Of a DNA stretch of 64,000 bases, positions 1-9,840 are shown piece by piece. The notes beneath the pieces were generated by a model. It was not told the DNA's origin. It searched no databases and saw nothing but the letters and a program-made list of their open reading frames with translations. The stretch spans positions 1-64,000 of the forward strand of contig CANPZV010000001.1 in NCBI GenBank assembly GCA_947589285.1. Reading direction: 5' to 3'. The stretch's first letter is position 1. The number at the start of each line of letters is the position of its first letter. A program made the translations under genes and the position numbers. This DNA is from an uncultured Clostridia bacterium (GTDB lineage: Bacteria > Bacillota > Clostridia > Christensenellales > Borkfalkiaceae).

Positions 1-361
1 TCTCATAAACCTACGGACTTCGTTTGAGGGGATTCTTCACTGCGTTCAGAATGAGCAAAGTCTCCCTCACGCTCATGTTGAGCGTTAGCGAAGCATCTCA
101 TAGACCCACGGACTTCGTTTGAGGGGATTCTTCACTGCGTTCAGAATGAGCAAAGTCTCCCTCACGCTCATGCTGAGCGTTAGCGAAGCATCTCATAAAC
201 CTACGGACTTCGTTTGAGGGGATTCTTCACTGCGTTCAGAATGAGCAAAGTCTCCCTCACGCTCATGCTGAGCATTAGCGAAGCATCTCATAGACCCACG
301 GACTTCGTTTGAGGGGATTCTTCGACACGCCGCCTGCGGCGGCGGCTCAGAATGAGCGGGG
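1..361. repeat. Tandem repeat, 95-bp period, about 3.7 copies (starts at 1, 96, 191, 286)
   Basis: Unit 'tctcata(a/g)ac(c/c)(t/c)acggacttcgtttgaggggattcttcactgcgttcagaatgagcaaagtctccctcacgctcatg(t/c)tgagc(g/a)ttagcgaagca' recurs at exact 95-bp offsets with few substitutions. Confidence 0.95.
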
Positions 362-478
362 TATTCTCTTGTCGCCCCTTATAGGGGAGATGTCGAGGCG
401 TAGCCGAGACAGAGGGGTTTCAACCCCTTTGGCTCACTCCGTTCGCCACTTCCCCTAAAAGGGGCAGCGAGAGCCTAC
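362..478. repeat. Dispersed palindromic repeat (family C)
   Basis: 'cttgtcgccccttataggggagatgtc...gaggggtttcaacccctttggctcactccgttcgccacttcccctaaaaggggcagcgag'; similar copies near 7.36, 9.35, 13.93, 15.2, 24.8 and 51.2 kb. Confidence 0.85.
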
Positions 479-509
479 CCCCACGAGAAACTTCCCTGTT
501 CTGCGGGGA

Positions 510-1973
510 TCACATCGCCTTTTTGCGGTAGATGATGACGCGCTGGCCCTCCTTCACGGGGAATTCGATGTCGGGATTGGCCTGCGCGACGTCCTCGGGG
601 GACTTTTTCAGCCGCTTGGCAAGCTCCCACAGCCCGTCGCCCGCCTTCGGAATGTAGACGCTGATCGCGCTGTCGCTCTCCCTGCACTTCTCCCCCTCCT
701 TCACCCCGCTCACGAGGTGGACGGAGTACTGTTTCTTTTCCCGCAGGAGGATCTTCACCGTCGCCTCCGCGTCGATCTCCCCCTCCTGTTTTTGCCGCGC
801 GGACATGCCGCAGACCATGACATGCGCCTCCGCGTCCGCCGCCTCGACGGCGACAGAGAAGGGCAAGCTGATCTCAACGGCGCGGTGATCCCCGTCCGCC
901 TTCACGAGGAGAATGGCGTTGGCGACGCCCTCCGCCCGCATTCCCTCGGGGGAGGCGACAAGTTCGGCCTCCGAACGTTGCAATGTGACCGCCTCGAGGG
1001 TGTCGGCAAAGTTGACGCTCCCCGACAGGATCGCCTTCCCGCTCACGCGCTCGGTGACCCGTTTGAACTCGCCCGCGCCGCAGAAGGTGCCGTCATAGTA
1101 GGCAAGCTCCGTCTCGCACTCTGCGGAGAAGGCGTCGATAACGCCGTCGAGGGCGGTCTCCTCGTACACACACCCCTCGGAGACGAGGGTAAAGCGGACG
1201 TAGATGTTGCATTTTCCGTCCTCCTCCTCGGCGTGGATGGAGACGTCGGCGACGCTCACCTTGACCTCCGCATCACAGCCGAAGGAGGCCGCGTCGCAGG
1301 GGATCTCCACGCGGAAGGGCACCAACCGCTCGAAGGAGGTCAGAGAATTGTCCTGTTTTAAGGCGAGGACGCCGAGATTGATCTCCCCCTCCGCCCTGAC
1401 GAGGCCCGTCTCGCAGACGACGTCGGTGACGGAGACCGTCTCGCTGTGCTGTAAGACGTCCCCCAAGGGGTCTGTCTCGAACTCGTCCTCGGCCTCCGCC
1501 GCGCCGCCGCAGAGGTGGGCGGAGAGGACCTTGACGGTCTCCCGCTTCATGACGACGTCTCCCCCCGCGAGATAGTCGAAGCATTCCTCGCCATAGAGGG
1601 CGATGTCCGTGCCGAGCAGGGCGGTGAGGTACACGCTCGCGCCCTCCCTCCGCACGGAGACGTTCTCGACGGAGACGACGGCCTTTGCGGTCAGGGCGGG
1701 ATAGACGCTCTCGTCCTTTGCGACGGCGGAAAATTCCGCTCCCTTTTCGGCGCGGCAGACGTGCTTTTCAGCGTCCTCATAGACGATGGAAAAGTGCGCC
1801 TTACCGTAATATCTGACCTCGCCGTTCCCCGCGTCCGCTCCCGTGAGGACGGCGTGCGCATGGGCGGTCAGAACGGTCTCCACCTCGCCGCCGAAACGGC
1901 ACTCCACTGCCGTCTGGGCGGTGATCTCTTTTGTCTTGCCGTACCCGCGGAAGGTCTGCGTTTGGATATTCAT
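510..1973 (-). CDS. SPOCS (DUF3794) domain protein with C-terminal LysM domain; likely spore-coat associated
   Basis: Translation MNIQTQTFRGYGKTKEIT...; C-terminus IPKAGDGLWELAKRLKKSPEDVAQANPDIEFPVKEGQRVIIY is LysM-like; ATG complement at 1971-1973. Confidence 0.85.
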   Translation of the reverse strand: MNIQTQTFRGYGKTKEITAQTAVECRFGGEVETVLTAHAHAVLTGADAGNGEVRYYGKAHFSIVYEDAEKHVCRAEKGAEFSAVAKDESVYPALTAKAVVSVENVSVRREGASVYLTALLGTDIALYGEECFDYLAGGDVVMKRETVKVLSAHLCGGAAEAEDEFETDPLGDVLQHSETVSVTDVVCETGLVRAEGEINLGVLALKQDNSLTSFERLVPFRVEIPCDAASFGCDAEVKVSVADVSIHAEEEDGKCNIYVRFTLVSEGCVYEETALDGVIDAFSAECETELAYYDGTFCGAGEFKRVTERVSGKAILSGSVNFADTLEAVTLQRSEAELVASPEGMRAEGVANAILLVKADGDHRAVEISLPFSVAVEAADAEAHVMVCGMSARQKQEGEIDAEATVKILLREKKQYSVHLVSGVKEGEKCRESDSAISVYIPKAGDGLWELAKRLKKSPEDVAQANPDIEFPVKEGQRVIIYRKKAM

Positions 1974-2090
1974 GGTCACACTCCTTGCCTTGATTTCTCC
2001 CTTCATTCTATGCCCCGTTTTCCGCGCTTATGCGCCCGACGCGCTGTCGCACGGGGTATAATTTCGGGAGAAAAGGGCAATCACTGTCAC

Positions 2091-2333
2091 ATGATAAAGC
2101 AGAAGAGCGACATTTCGAGCGTCAAAAAGACGATCTCGGACTATTTCCAGAAGCAGGTCGACGTCACCGTGAATTTGGGGCGGAACAAGATCCTCCGCTT
2201 CTGCGGGCGGCTCACGGGGGTGTACCCCGCCCTCTTCACCGTCCTGCCCGACGACAAGAGCTTTCTCGGCAAGACTTCCTATTCCTATGCCGAAGTCCTC
2301 TGCGGGAGCGTGAAGATAAAACCCCTCCCGTGA
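2091..2333 (+). CDS. veg: Veg family protein
   Basis: 80 aa MIKQKSDISSVKKTISDYFQKQVDVTVNLGRNKILRFCGRLTGVYPALFTV, typical Veg sequence. Confidence 0.88.
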   Translation: MIKQKSDISSVKKTISDYFQKQVDVTVNLGRNKILRFCGRLTGVYPALFTVLPDDKSFLGKTSYSYAEVLCGSVKIKPLP

Positions 2334-2426
2334 CCTGTCCGAAAACAAAAAATCTGTCATGCGGCGGCCAAAACGTTCCTTTTGCGTGGTACGATATTCG
2401 TGCGGCGGGAAAAGGACGGTTGTTTT

Positions 2427-2948
2427 ATGACGGTCATCGAGCTTTATAGCGTCCTGCACCGCTACGGTGTGGACGTATTGCTTCTCGCGCTCGGAGTGAC
2501 GCTTTTGACGTCTCTCCTCAAAAAAACGGTCATGAAGGCGGTCAGCAGGAAGGTGTTCGTGTTCTTGCCCTTCGGCTTCGGGATCCTCATCTACGCGCTG
2601 TACAGTCTCTTCGCGCGGGGCGGCCTGTGCTTCACGGCCGATGCGGCGGTCTCTCTCCTGAAAGGCGGGTTGGAGACGGGATGCGCGGCGACCCTGTACT
2701 ATGTCTTTTACGAACAGTTCCTGCGGGGAAAGTTCGTCATGGACCCCCTCCTCCCCCTCCTTGAATGCGTGCCCGAAGAGAGGCGGCAGGAGGCCTCGGA
2801 GGCGATCAGGGGGATCTCCGCGGAGGGGACAGACGCGCTCCAAGGGATCCGCGAACAGCTCGCGCACTTTGCCGACCCGCCTCTTTCGGAGGAGGAGCTG
2901 TCTGCGACGGCCCTGCTTCTGAAGGAGTTCATCTCTACCACGGCATGA
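2427..2948 (+). CDS. Hypothetical membrane protein
   Basis: ORF with hydrophobic N-terminal segments, followed by a strong terminator. Confidence 0.6.
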   Translation: MTVIELYSVLHRYGVDVLLLALGVTLLTSLLKKTVMKAVSRKVFVFLPFGFGILIYALYSLFARGGLCFTADAAVSLLKGGLETGCAATLYYVFYEQFLRGKFVMDPLLPLLECVPEERRQEASEAIRGISAEGTDALQGIREQLAHFADPPLSEEELSATALLLKEFISTTA

Positions 2949-2954
2949 CGTTTT

Positions 2955-2983
2955 CCGCCTGCGGTCCCCGCAGGCGGTTTTTT
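2955..2983 (+). terminator. Rho-independent terminator
   Basis: CCGCCTGCGG-TCC-CCGCAGGCGG followed by TTTTTT. Confidence 0.9.
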
Positions 2984-2984
2984 C

Positions 2985-3485
2985 GTGTGGGGAATTGAAA
3001 ATTGAGCGCGGCGGGGCAGGAGGAAGGGCGTCATTCAGAGGGAGCGGGGCGACCGAAGAATCCCGTGGAGGAAAGTAGAGACTTCGTTCTTCGGGATTCT
3101 TCGCCTTCGGCTCAGAATGACGCGGAAATAAGGGGCAGCGAGAATGCGGTGATGGTTCGACTGCGCTCACCATGACGGAATTAGAATGACACCCCCTCAG
3201 TCACGCAAGGGCGCGTGACAGCTCCCCCTCAAGGGGGAGCCGAGACGCTTGCCCACCCCTTGAGGGGTGGGTGGCTCCGCCGAAGGCGGTGGTGGGGGGC
3301 CTCGCTCATTCTGAGGGCGAAGCCCGAAGAATCCCCTCAAACGTAGTCCGTAGGTCTATGAGATGTTTCACTTCGTTCAAGGGGATCCTTCGGTCGCTTT
3401 GCTTCCTCAGGATGAGCGCGGCGGGACAGGGGAACCTGCCCCGCCGCGCTCAATTTTTAATTTTTAATTTTTAATTTTTCATTTA
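2985..3485. repeat. Mosaic of dispersed intergenic repeats
   Basis: Contains 'gaagaatcccctcaaacg.agtccgtaggtctatgagat', 'ggttcgactgcgctcaccatgacgg', 'gagcgcggcgggac...gccccgccgcgctc' and (aatttttaatttttaattttt) modules seen elsewhere in the window. Confidence 0.85.
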
Positions 3486-3502
3486 TCACTCATACTTGTG
3501 GC

Positions 3503-4936
3503 ATGAAATATGTAACGGAAAGCCTGAAGAGGAACACGGAGGCACTCAAAAAGCTGCTCCCCGCGGAGGATATCCTGACCTTTGCGTTCAAATCCGAGAA
3601 GAATGTTCCCTTCACCGTCGTCTATGCCGACCCCATCACCGACAAGGAACTTCTCGGCGAGCAGGTCATCCGTCCCCTCCTCAAATACTTCGGCGGGACG
3701 GGCGCGGAGGAGATCGCAAAGAGCCTCACCTCCCCCGAACTCCGCAAGAGCAAGGACCTCAAAAAGCTCTCCGAGGAGGTGCTTGCGGGCAATCCCGTCC
3801 TCCTTTGGGAGGGCATGGATGAGGCGATCATCGTCGGCACGAAGAAAGTGTTCGTCCGCGCGATCGCCGAGCCTTCGACGGACGTCGCCGTCAAAGGCCC
3901 GCGGGAGGGCTTCATCGAGGACGTCAAGATCAACACCTCCCTCGTCCGCCGCCGCCTCAAGACGGCGGAGCTGAAGATCGAGACCATGGAGATCGGCCGC
4001 CGCTCCAAGACGGTTGTCGCCCTCTGCTACCTCGAGGGGACCTCCGTACGGGAGACGGTGGAGGAGGTCAAGAAGAAATTGCAGGAGATCGACATCGACG
4101 TCGTTCCGGACTCCTCCTACCTCACCCACTTCCTCTCCTCCCGCCCCTATTCCCTCGTGAAGCAGGTCGGCACGACAGAGAAGCCCGACATCTTCTGCGC
4201 CAAGATCGCCGAGGGGCGGGTGGGACTGATCGTGGACGGCTCCCCGATCGCTTTGACCCTCCCCTACCTTCTCATCGAGGACTTCCAATCGAGCGAGGAC
4301 TACTTCGTCCCCTCCTACCGCGCGACGTTCACCCGCGTCCTGCGGCTCCTGTCCCTTCTCGTCGCGATCTACCTGCCCGCCTTCTATGTGTCGGCCCAGC
4401 TCTTTAAGTTACAGCTCTTCCCCATCCGCCTGCTCCTGACGATCGCGGGGAGCATCCGCGACATCCCCTTTTCTCCCTCGCTGGAGATGCTCCTCGTGCT
4501 GTTCGTCCTCGAGGTCCTCAACGAGGCCTCGATCCGCATGCCGAAGTACGTCGGCATGGCCCTCTCCGTCGTCGGCGCGCTCGTCCTCGGCGAGACGGCC
4601 GTCTCCGCGGGCTTCGTCTCCACGCCCGCGATCATCATCATCGCCTTCTCGGGCATCGGCCTCTACGCCGTGCCCAATCTCATCGAACAGACGAGCGTTT
4701 TGCGGCTCGTGATGCTCCTCGTCGCGGGGAGCGTGGGGACGTACGGCATCATTCTCGCGTCGGCGTTCGTTCTGCTCTACCTCGTGACGACGGAGAACTA
4801 CGGCGTTCCCCTCCTCGCGCCCTTCTCCCCCATGATCGGGCGGGATCTGCGCGACAGCGTCGTAAAGTACGACCTCGGTTCCCTCGAACTCCGTCCCGAG
4901 ACGCTCGGGAGCAAGAACAAAAGGAGGATGAAATGA
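3503..4936 (+). CDS. gerAA: GerA-type spore germination protein, A subunit
   Basis: 477 aa; GerA/SpoVAF family signature (PYSLVKQVGTTEKPDIFCAKIAEGRVGLIVDGSPIALTLPYLLIEDFQSSEDYF); first of three gerA-like genes. Confidence 0.93.
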   Translation: MKYVTESLKRNTEALKKLLPAEDILTFAFKSEKNVPFTVVYADPITDKELLGEQVIRPLLKYFGGTGAEEIAKSLTSPELRKSKDLKKLSEEVLAGNPVLLWEGMDEAIIVGTKKVFVRAIAEPSTDVAVKGPREGFIEDVKINTSLVRRRLKTAELKIETMEIGRRSKTVVALCYLEGTSVRETVEEVKKKLQEIDIDVVPDSSYLTHFLSSRPYSLVKQVGTTEKPDIFCAKIAEGRVGLIVDGSPIALTLPYLLIEDFQSSEDYFVPSYRATFTRVLRLLSLLVAIYLPAFYVSAQLFKLQLFPIRLLLTIAGSIRDIPFSPSLEMLLVLFVLEVLNEASIRMPKYVGMALSVVGALVLGETAVSAGFVSTPAIIIIAFSGIGLYAVPNLIEQTSVLRLVMLLVAGSVGTYGIILASAFVLLYLVTTENYGVPLLAPFSPMIGRDLRDSVVKYDLGSLELRPETLGSKNKRRMK

Positions 4937-6003
4937 AGAAGATCTCACCACGGCAACTCTATTTCTTTCTCGCCTGCGTCATGCCCGCGGGCAAACTCGT
5001 CGTCCTGCCCTCCCTCCTCGCACAGCATGCGAAGAACGATCTCCTTCTGCCCGCCCTCATCGGCTATCTCGTGCAGGCGGGCGTCGTGTTCTGCGTACTC
5101 CTCGCGGCGAAAAAGGGGGAAAGCCTCTTTTCCCTCCTCCGCAACACCGTCGGAAAGGTCGCGGCCATTGTCATCATGAGCGTTCTCTCCCTCTTCTTTT
5201 TCTATGCGGCCCTTCTGCCCCTCCTCGAACAGCGGCTGTTCGTGCAGAGTACTTTCTACGACACCCTTCCCTCCCTCGCGGCGTTCGCCCCCTACTTCCT
5301 GTTCAGCGTGTACATCTGCGCCAAGCCCCTCGGCTCGCAGGGGAGGGTGTGGGACGTCCTCGGGCCGATCGCGGTCACAGCCCTTGCGGGGATCCTCGTC
5401 TTGTCCGTCGGGGAGGCCGACTTTGCCGCCCTTCTCCCCGTGGGCGGCGGGGGCTTGGGGACGTTCAAGGCACTCCCCGTGCTGTCGGGCTGGCTCTTCG
5501 ACGGAGCCGTCCTCTTGATGCTTCTCGGCCGCATCGAATACAGGGACGGCACGGCGTGGAAGGGGACGCTGTGGTACCTCGCGGGCGGGCTGGGCGTCAT
5601 GCTCTTCCTCGCGGTATTCTACGGAGTGTTCGGCGGGATCGCCATGAACCAGCCCTTCGCGATCGCCAAGACCTCCAAATACTTCTCGGGCATCACCGTC
5701 CTCGGGCGCATCGACTATATCTTCATCTACGCCCTCTCCCTCGTCATGGCGTTCTGGTGCGCCATTCCCCTGCAGGCGGGGATCGACTGCTATTTACAGC
5801 CCTTCGGGCGGGAGAGGCATCTTGCGACCATTCTCTCCGTCGCCGTCAACGCCGTCTTTTTGGCCCTGATGTACTTTCTCGACAACCGCTTCGGGGAGGT
5901 CATGCGCTTTATTACGGGGGCACCGTTTTGGATCTTTGTCGTATTCTGCACCGTCCTGCCGCCCCTTTCGCTTCTTTTGAGGAGGAACCATGAACGCCCG
6001 TAA
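4933..6003 (+). CDS. gerAB: GerAB-type endospore germination permease
   Basis: 356 aa multi-TM protein; overlaps gerAA by ATGA. Confidence 0.9.
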   Translation: MKKISPRQLYFFLACVMPAGKLVVLPSLLAQHAKNDLLLPALIGYLVQAGVVFCVLLAAKKGESLFSLLRNTVGKVAAIVIMSVLSLFFFYAALLPLLEQRLFVQSTFYDTLPSLAAFAPYFLFSVYICAKPLGSQGRVWDVLGPIAVTALAGILVLSVGEADFAALLPVGGGGLGTFKALPVLSGWLFDGAVLLMLLGRIEYRDGTAWKGTLWYLAGGLGVMLFLAVFYGVFGGIAMNQPFAIAKTSKYFSGITVLGRIDYIFIYALSLVMAFWCAIPLQAGIDCYLQPFGRERHLATILSVAVNAVFLALMYFLDNRFGEVMRFITGAPFWIFVVFCTVLPPLSLLLRRNHERP

Positions 6004-7171
6004 ATTTATCAAGACCATTCCCATGAAACTCTATCTCCTGCTCTTTGCCGTCATCGTGTTCGCCTTCTTCTCCAACGACTTCGGCCTCGTGGACGTGCAA
6101 AAGACGGCGATCATTCTCGCCGCGGGCATCGACAGGACGGAGGAGGGCTACGCGCTCTCCGCGCAGATCGCCGTCCCCAAGGGGAGCGACAGGACGACGG
6201 GCGGCACCTCTTCCGTGGAGATCCGCTCGGACGGAAAGACGGTCTCCGACTGCATCACCATGCTCTATTCCAAGACGGGCTGGGTGCCCAAGCTCGTATT
6301 CTGCAACCTCCTTCTCCTCGGCGAAGAGACGGCAAAGGAGGACGTGTTTGGCAGCCTCGACTACTTTTTGCGCAACGAATACATGCCGGACTCCTGCTAC
6401 CTCGCCGTCTGCGAGGGGACCGCGGAGGAGACGATCTCCTCGCAGAGCGCGATCGACGACGCCTCTTCGCTCGCCATCACCAAGCTCTTTTCGGATGCGG
6501 CGGTGAAGGCGGGCAAGGTCATGCCAAGCACGCTGAAGGATTTCTCGCGCTCCTACTATGGCGTCTCGAAGAGCGGCTATCTGCCCTTTATCCGCATGCA
6601 CGATCAGGAGGGCGGACAGGACGCGGGAGGAAACGAGAGCGCGGGCGGCTCGGGCGGACAGGAAAAGACCCAAAAAATCTACATGGCAGACGAGACCGCC
6701 CTCTTTCAGGACGGGAAGATGGTCGGGCTTCTCGGCGCGGACGAGACGATGGCCTTCTCCCTCCTCAAGGGGGAGGTGTTCGCGGGGACCTTCAACGCCG
6801 ACGACGGGACAAAACCCGTGACCTTGGCGGTACTCGAAAATGGCGGCGGGATCTCCCTCGACACGGAGGGTACGCCCCGTGTGAAGCTGTCCGTCTCGCT
6901 CACCGTGCGGCTGTGCTGCCGCGGGGCGACGGCTCCCATCGACGACGTATCGACCGACGAGGTCCCCGAAGAGACCCTCCGCGCCGCTGAAGAGAGGTTA
7001 AAAGAGGATATCCGCAGTCTCTGGGACAAGTGCCAAAGCGCGGGGTGCGACCTGTTTGAGCTGAAACGGGACCTCTACCGCGCCTCCCTGAAAAAGTTTG
7101 CCGAACTCAAGGACGCCGTTCCCAACGCCGTCGAAGCCGACATCGAGGCAAAGGTGGAGACCAAGAGCTGA
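5990..7171 (+). CDS. gerAC: Ger(x)C family spore germination protein
   Basis: 393 aa; DFGLVDVQKTAIILAAGIDR... GerC-like; third gene of the operon. Confidence 0.9.
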   Translation: MNARKFIKTIPMKLYLLLFAVIVFAFFSNDFGLVDVQKTAIILAAGIDRTEEGYALSAQIAVPKGSDRTTGGTSSVEIRSDGKTVSDCITMLYSKTGWVPKLVFCNLLLLGEETAKEDVFGSLDYFLRNEYMPDSCYLAVCEGTAEETISSQSAIDDASSLAITKLFSDAAVKAGKVMPSTLKDFSRSYYGVSKSGYLPFIRMHDQEGGQDAGGNESAGGSGGQEKTQKIYMADETALFQDGKMVGLLGADETMAFSLLKGEVFAGTFNADDGTKPVTLAVLENGGGISLDTEGTPRVKLSVSLTVRLCCRGATAPIDDVSTDEVPEETLRAAEERLKEDIRSLWDKCQSAGCDLFELKRDLYRASLKKFAELKDAVPNAVEADIEAKVETKS

Positions 7172-7189
7172 GGGGGGCACCGCTTGCTC

Positions 7190-7445
7190 ATCCCGGGGCC
7201 ACAACGGGGCCGAAGGATCCCCTCGATAGAATTAAAAATTGAGCGCATCGCGCTCATGCTGAGCGTTAGCGAAGCGACCGAAGGATCTCATAGACCCACG
7301 GACTTCGTTTGAGGGGATTCTTCCCCTTCGGCTACGCTCAGGGTCAGAATGAGCGTTTGTCCTCGCTGTCCCTGTAGGGGAAAGGGGGTTGAAACCCCTC
7401 TGTCACTTCGTGACATCTCCCCTATAAGGGGCGACGAGGGGGCCG
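7190..7445. repeat. Mosaic of dispersed intergenic repeats (families C and D)
   Basis: 'gagcgttagcgaagcgaccgaaggatctcatagacccacggacttcgtttgaggggattctt' and 'gaaacccctctgtcacttcgtgacatctcccctataaggggcgacgag'. Confidence 0.85.
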
Positions 7446-7482
7446 CCCGTGTTGAACCCCCATGCAAATTGCGTGAATTCCG

Positions 7483-7511
7483 TTTACTTTCACGGAAGTT
7501 TGTGGTATAAT
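7483..7511 (+). promoter_or_regulatory. SigA-type promoter of PEPCK gene
   Basis: TTTACT-N17-TATAAT; RBS aggagg before ATG at 7564. Confidence 0.8.
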
Positions 7512-7563
7512 ATATAGTGACAGAATTCAGGCCCCGCGGGGCCGCAAATCAGGAGGATCACAA

Positions 7564-9336
7564 ATGGCGTTGACCAAGAACAAAAAGGTACTCGACTTCG
7601 TTCAAAGGAGCGCGGACCTCGCCTGCCCCGACAAGATCGTGTGGATCGACGGGAGCGAGAGCCAGCTCGCGGCCCTGCGCGAAGAGGCCGTAAAGACGGG
7701 CGAGATGATCAGACTCAATCAGGAAAAACTCCCCGGCTGTTACTATCACCGCACGGCGGAAAACGACGTCGCGCGGGTGGAAGCGCGCACCTTCATCTGT
7801 TGCAGAGATAAGGACGACGCGGGTCCCATCAACTATTGGATGGACCCCAAGGAAGCCTACGCAATGTGCGGCGAGATCGCCCGCGGGAAGATGAAAGGCC
7901 GTACCATGTACGTCATCCCCTATTCGATGGGCGTCCTCGGCTCCCCTTTCAGCAAGATCGGCGTCGAGGTCACGGACAGCATCTATGTCGTCCTCAACAT
8001 GGCGATCATGACGCGCGTCGGCACCGCCTGCTACGACCAGCTCGGCGAGGACGGCGACTTCATCAAGGGCTTCCACTGCAAGTGCGACGTGGACCCCGAA
8101 AAGCGTTACATCATGCACTTCCCCGAGGACGACACGATCATCTCGGTCAACTCCGCTTACGGCGGCAACGTCCTCCTCGGCAAGAAGTGCTTCGCACTCC
8201 GCATCGCCTCCTGCCTCGGCAGGCGCGAGGGCTGGATGGCGGAACACATGCTCATCTTGGGGGTGACCTTCCCCGACGGGCGCAAAAAGTACGTCGCCGC
8301 CGCATTCCCCTCGGCCTGCGGCAAGACCAATCTCGCCATGCTCATTCCGCCCAAGCACTACCTCGAGCGCGGATACAAGGTCGAGACCGTCGGCGACGAC
8401 ATCGCATGGATCAGGATCGGCAAGGACGGCAGGCTCTGGGCGGTGAATCCCGAAAACGGCTTCTTCGGCGTCGCCCCCGGCACCAACGAGAAGTCCAACC
8501 CCAACGCCCTCGCGGCGACCAAACGGGGAACGATCTTCACGAATGTCGCCATCGACCCCGCCGACAACACCGTCTGGTGGGAGGGCCTCACAAAGAAGGC
8601 TCCCGACCGCCTCATCGACTGGCTCGGCCATGATTGGACGCCCGAGAGCGGCACGAAGGCGGCGCACCCCAATTCCCGCTTCACGGCTCCCGCGACGGGC
8701 TGCCCCTGCCTCTCCCCCGAATTCGATTCCAAGGAGGGCGTTCCGCTCGACGCCATCATCTTCGGCGGAAGGCGGGCGACGACGACGCCCCTCGTCTATC
8801 AGTCGCGCGATTGGAACCACGGCGTGTTCGTCGGCTCCATCATGAGTTCGGAGACGACGGCGGCCGCGACGGGCGCGGTGGGCGTGCTTCGCCACGATCC
8901 CATGGCGATGAAGCCCTTCTGCGGCTATCACATGGCCGACTATTTCAGCCATTGGATCGAGATGGGCAAAAAAGTCAAGAACCCGCCCAAGATCTTCAAC
9001 GTCAATTGGTTCCGTCAGGGCGAGAACGACGAATTCCTCTGGCCGGGGTTCGGCGACAACATGCGCGTACTCGAATGGATCCTGAAGCGTTGCGACGGCA
9101 CGGTAGACGCCGAGGAGACGGCGATCGGCTACGTCCCCTACGCCAAAGACATCGACCTCGAGGGGCTTGATTACAGCCGCGAGACGCTTGAAAAGATCCT
9201 CTATGTGGATAAGAAGCGTTGGTCTGCCGAGGCGAACGAGATCGCGGAGTACTACAAGCAATTCGGCGATAAACTCCCCGCCGAGCTGAGGGAGTGCCTT
9301 GCGACCTTGAAGCAAAACTGCGAAGAATCCTCTTGA
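7564..9336 (+). CDS. pckG: Phosphoenolpyruvate carboxykinase (GTP)
   Basis: 590 aa; FPSACGKTNLAML, GPINYWMDPKEA and NVNWFRQGENDEFLWPGFGDNMRVLEW are GTP-PEPCK motifs. Confidence 0.96.
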   Translation: MALTKNKKVLDFVQRSADLACPDKIVWIDGSESQLAALREEAVKTGEMIRLNQEKLPGCYYHRTAENDVARVEARTFICCRDKDDAGPINYWMDPKEAYAMCGEIARGKMKGRTMYVIPYSMGVLGSPFSKIGVEVTDSIYVVLNMAIMTRVGTACYDQLGEDGDFIKGFHCKCDVDPEKRYIMHFPEDDTIISVNSAYGGNVLLGKKCFALRIASCLGRREGWMAEHMLILGVTFPDGRKKYVAAAFPSACGKTNLAMLIPPKHYLERGYKVETVGDDIAWIRIGKDGRLWAVNPENGFFGVAPGTNEKSNPNALAATKRGTIFTNVAIDPADNTVWWEGLTKKAPDRLIDWLGHDWTPESGTKAAHPNSRFTAPATGCPCLSPEFDSKEGVPLDAIIFGGRRATTTPLVYQSRDWNHGVFVGSIMSSETTAAATGAVGVLRHDPMAMKPFCGYHMADYFSHWIEMGKKVKNPPKIFNVNWFRQGENDEFLWPGFGDNMRVLEWILKRCDGTVDAEETAIGYVPYAKDIDLEGLDYSRETLEKILYVDKKRWSAEANEIAEYYKQFGDKLPAELRECLATLKQNCEESS

Positions 9337-9339
9337 ACG

Positions 9340-9840
9340 AAGTCCCCTTGTCGCCCCTATTAGGGGAGATGTCACGTAGTGACAGAGGGGTTTTGAAACC
9401 CCTTTGGCTCACTGCGTTCGCCACTGTCTCATGCGGGTAGAGACCCGCAGTACTTCGCGGCTATGCCGCTCGTGCCGAGCTTGGAACAATAAGAATGCGG
9501 GCGGGGCGGTCAGCATTTGCCCGAGACATATGGGCAAATGCTAAGAGAATTTTGCGCCAAAGATTATCAATCTTTGGCAGAAGTGCAAAATTCTCCCCTA
9601 AAAGGGGCAGCGAGAATGCGGTGATGGTTCGACAAGCTCACCATGACGGAATCAGAACGACACCCCCTTAGTCACTCACTACGTTCGTGACAGCTCCCCC
9701 TCAAGGGGGAGCCGAGGGAGCCTCCCTTGCCCACCCCTCGAGGGGTGGGTGTCACGAAGTGACGGAAGGGGTGTCATTCCAATCTTCCCGTTACAATTTT
9801 TAATTTTTAATTTTTAATTTTCAATTTTTAATTAAAATGC
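9340..9840. repeat. Repeat mosaic with nested hairpins
   Basis: Family C element interrupted by AGCATTTGCCC/GGGCAAATGCT and AGAATTTTGC(GCCAAAGATT/AATCTTTGGC)GCAAAATTCT hairpins; AT-rich heptamer tract near 9790-9836. Confidence 0.85.

Noticed and set aside
1-361. 95-bp periodic array looked like a CRISPR
   Set aside because: No short repeat/unique spacer alternation; whole unit is repeated and there are no cas genes
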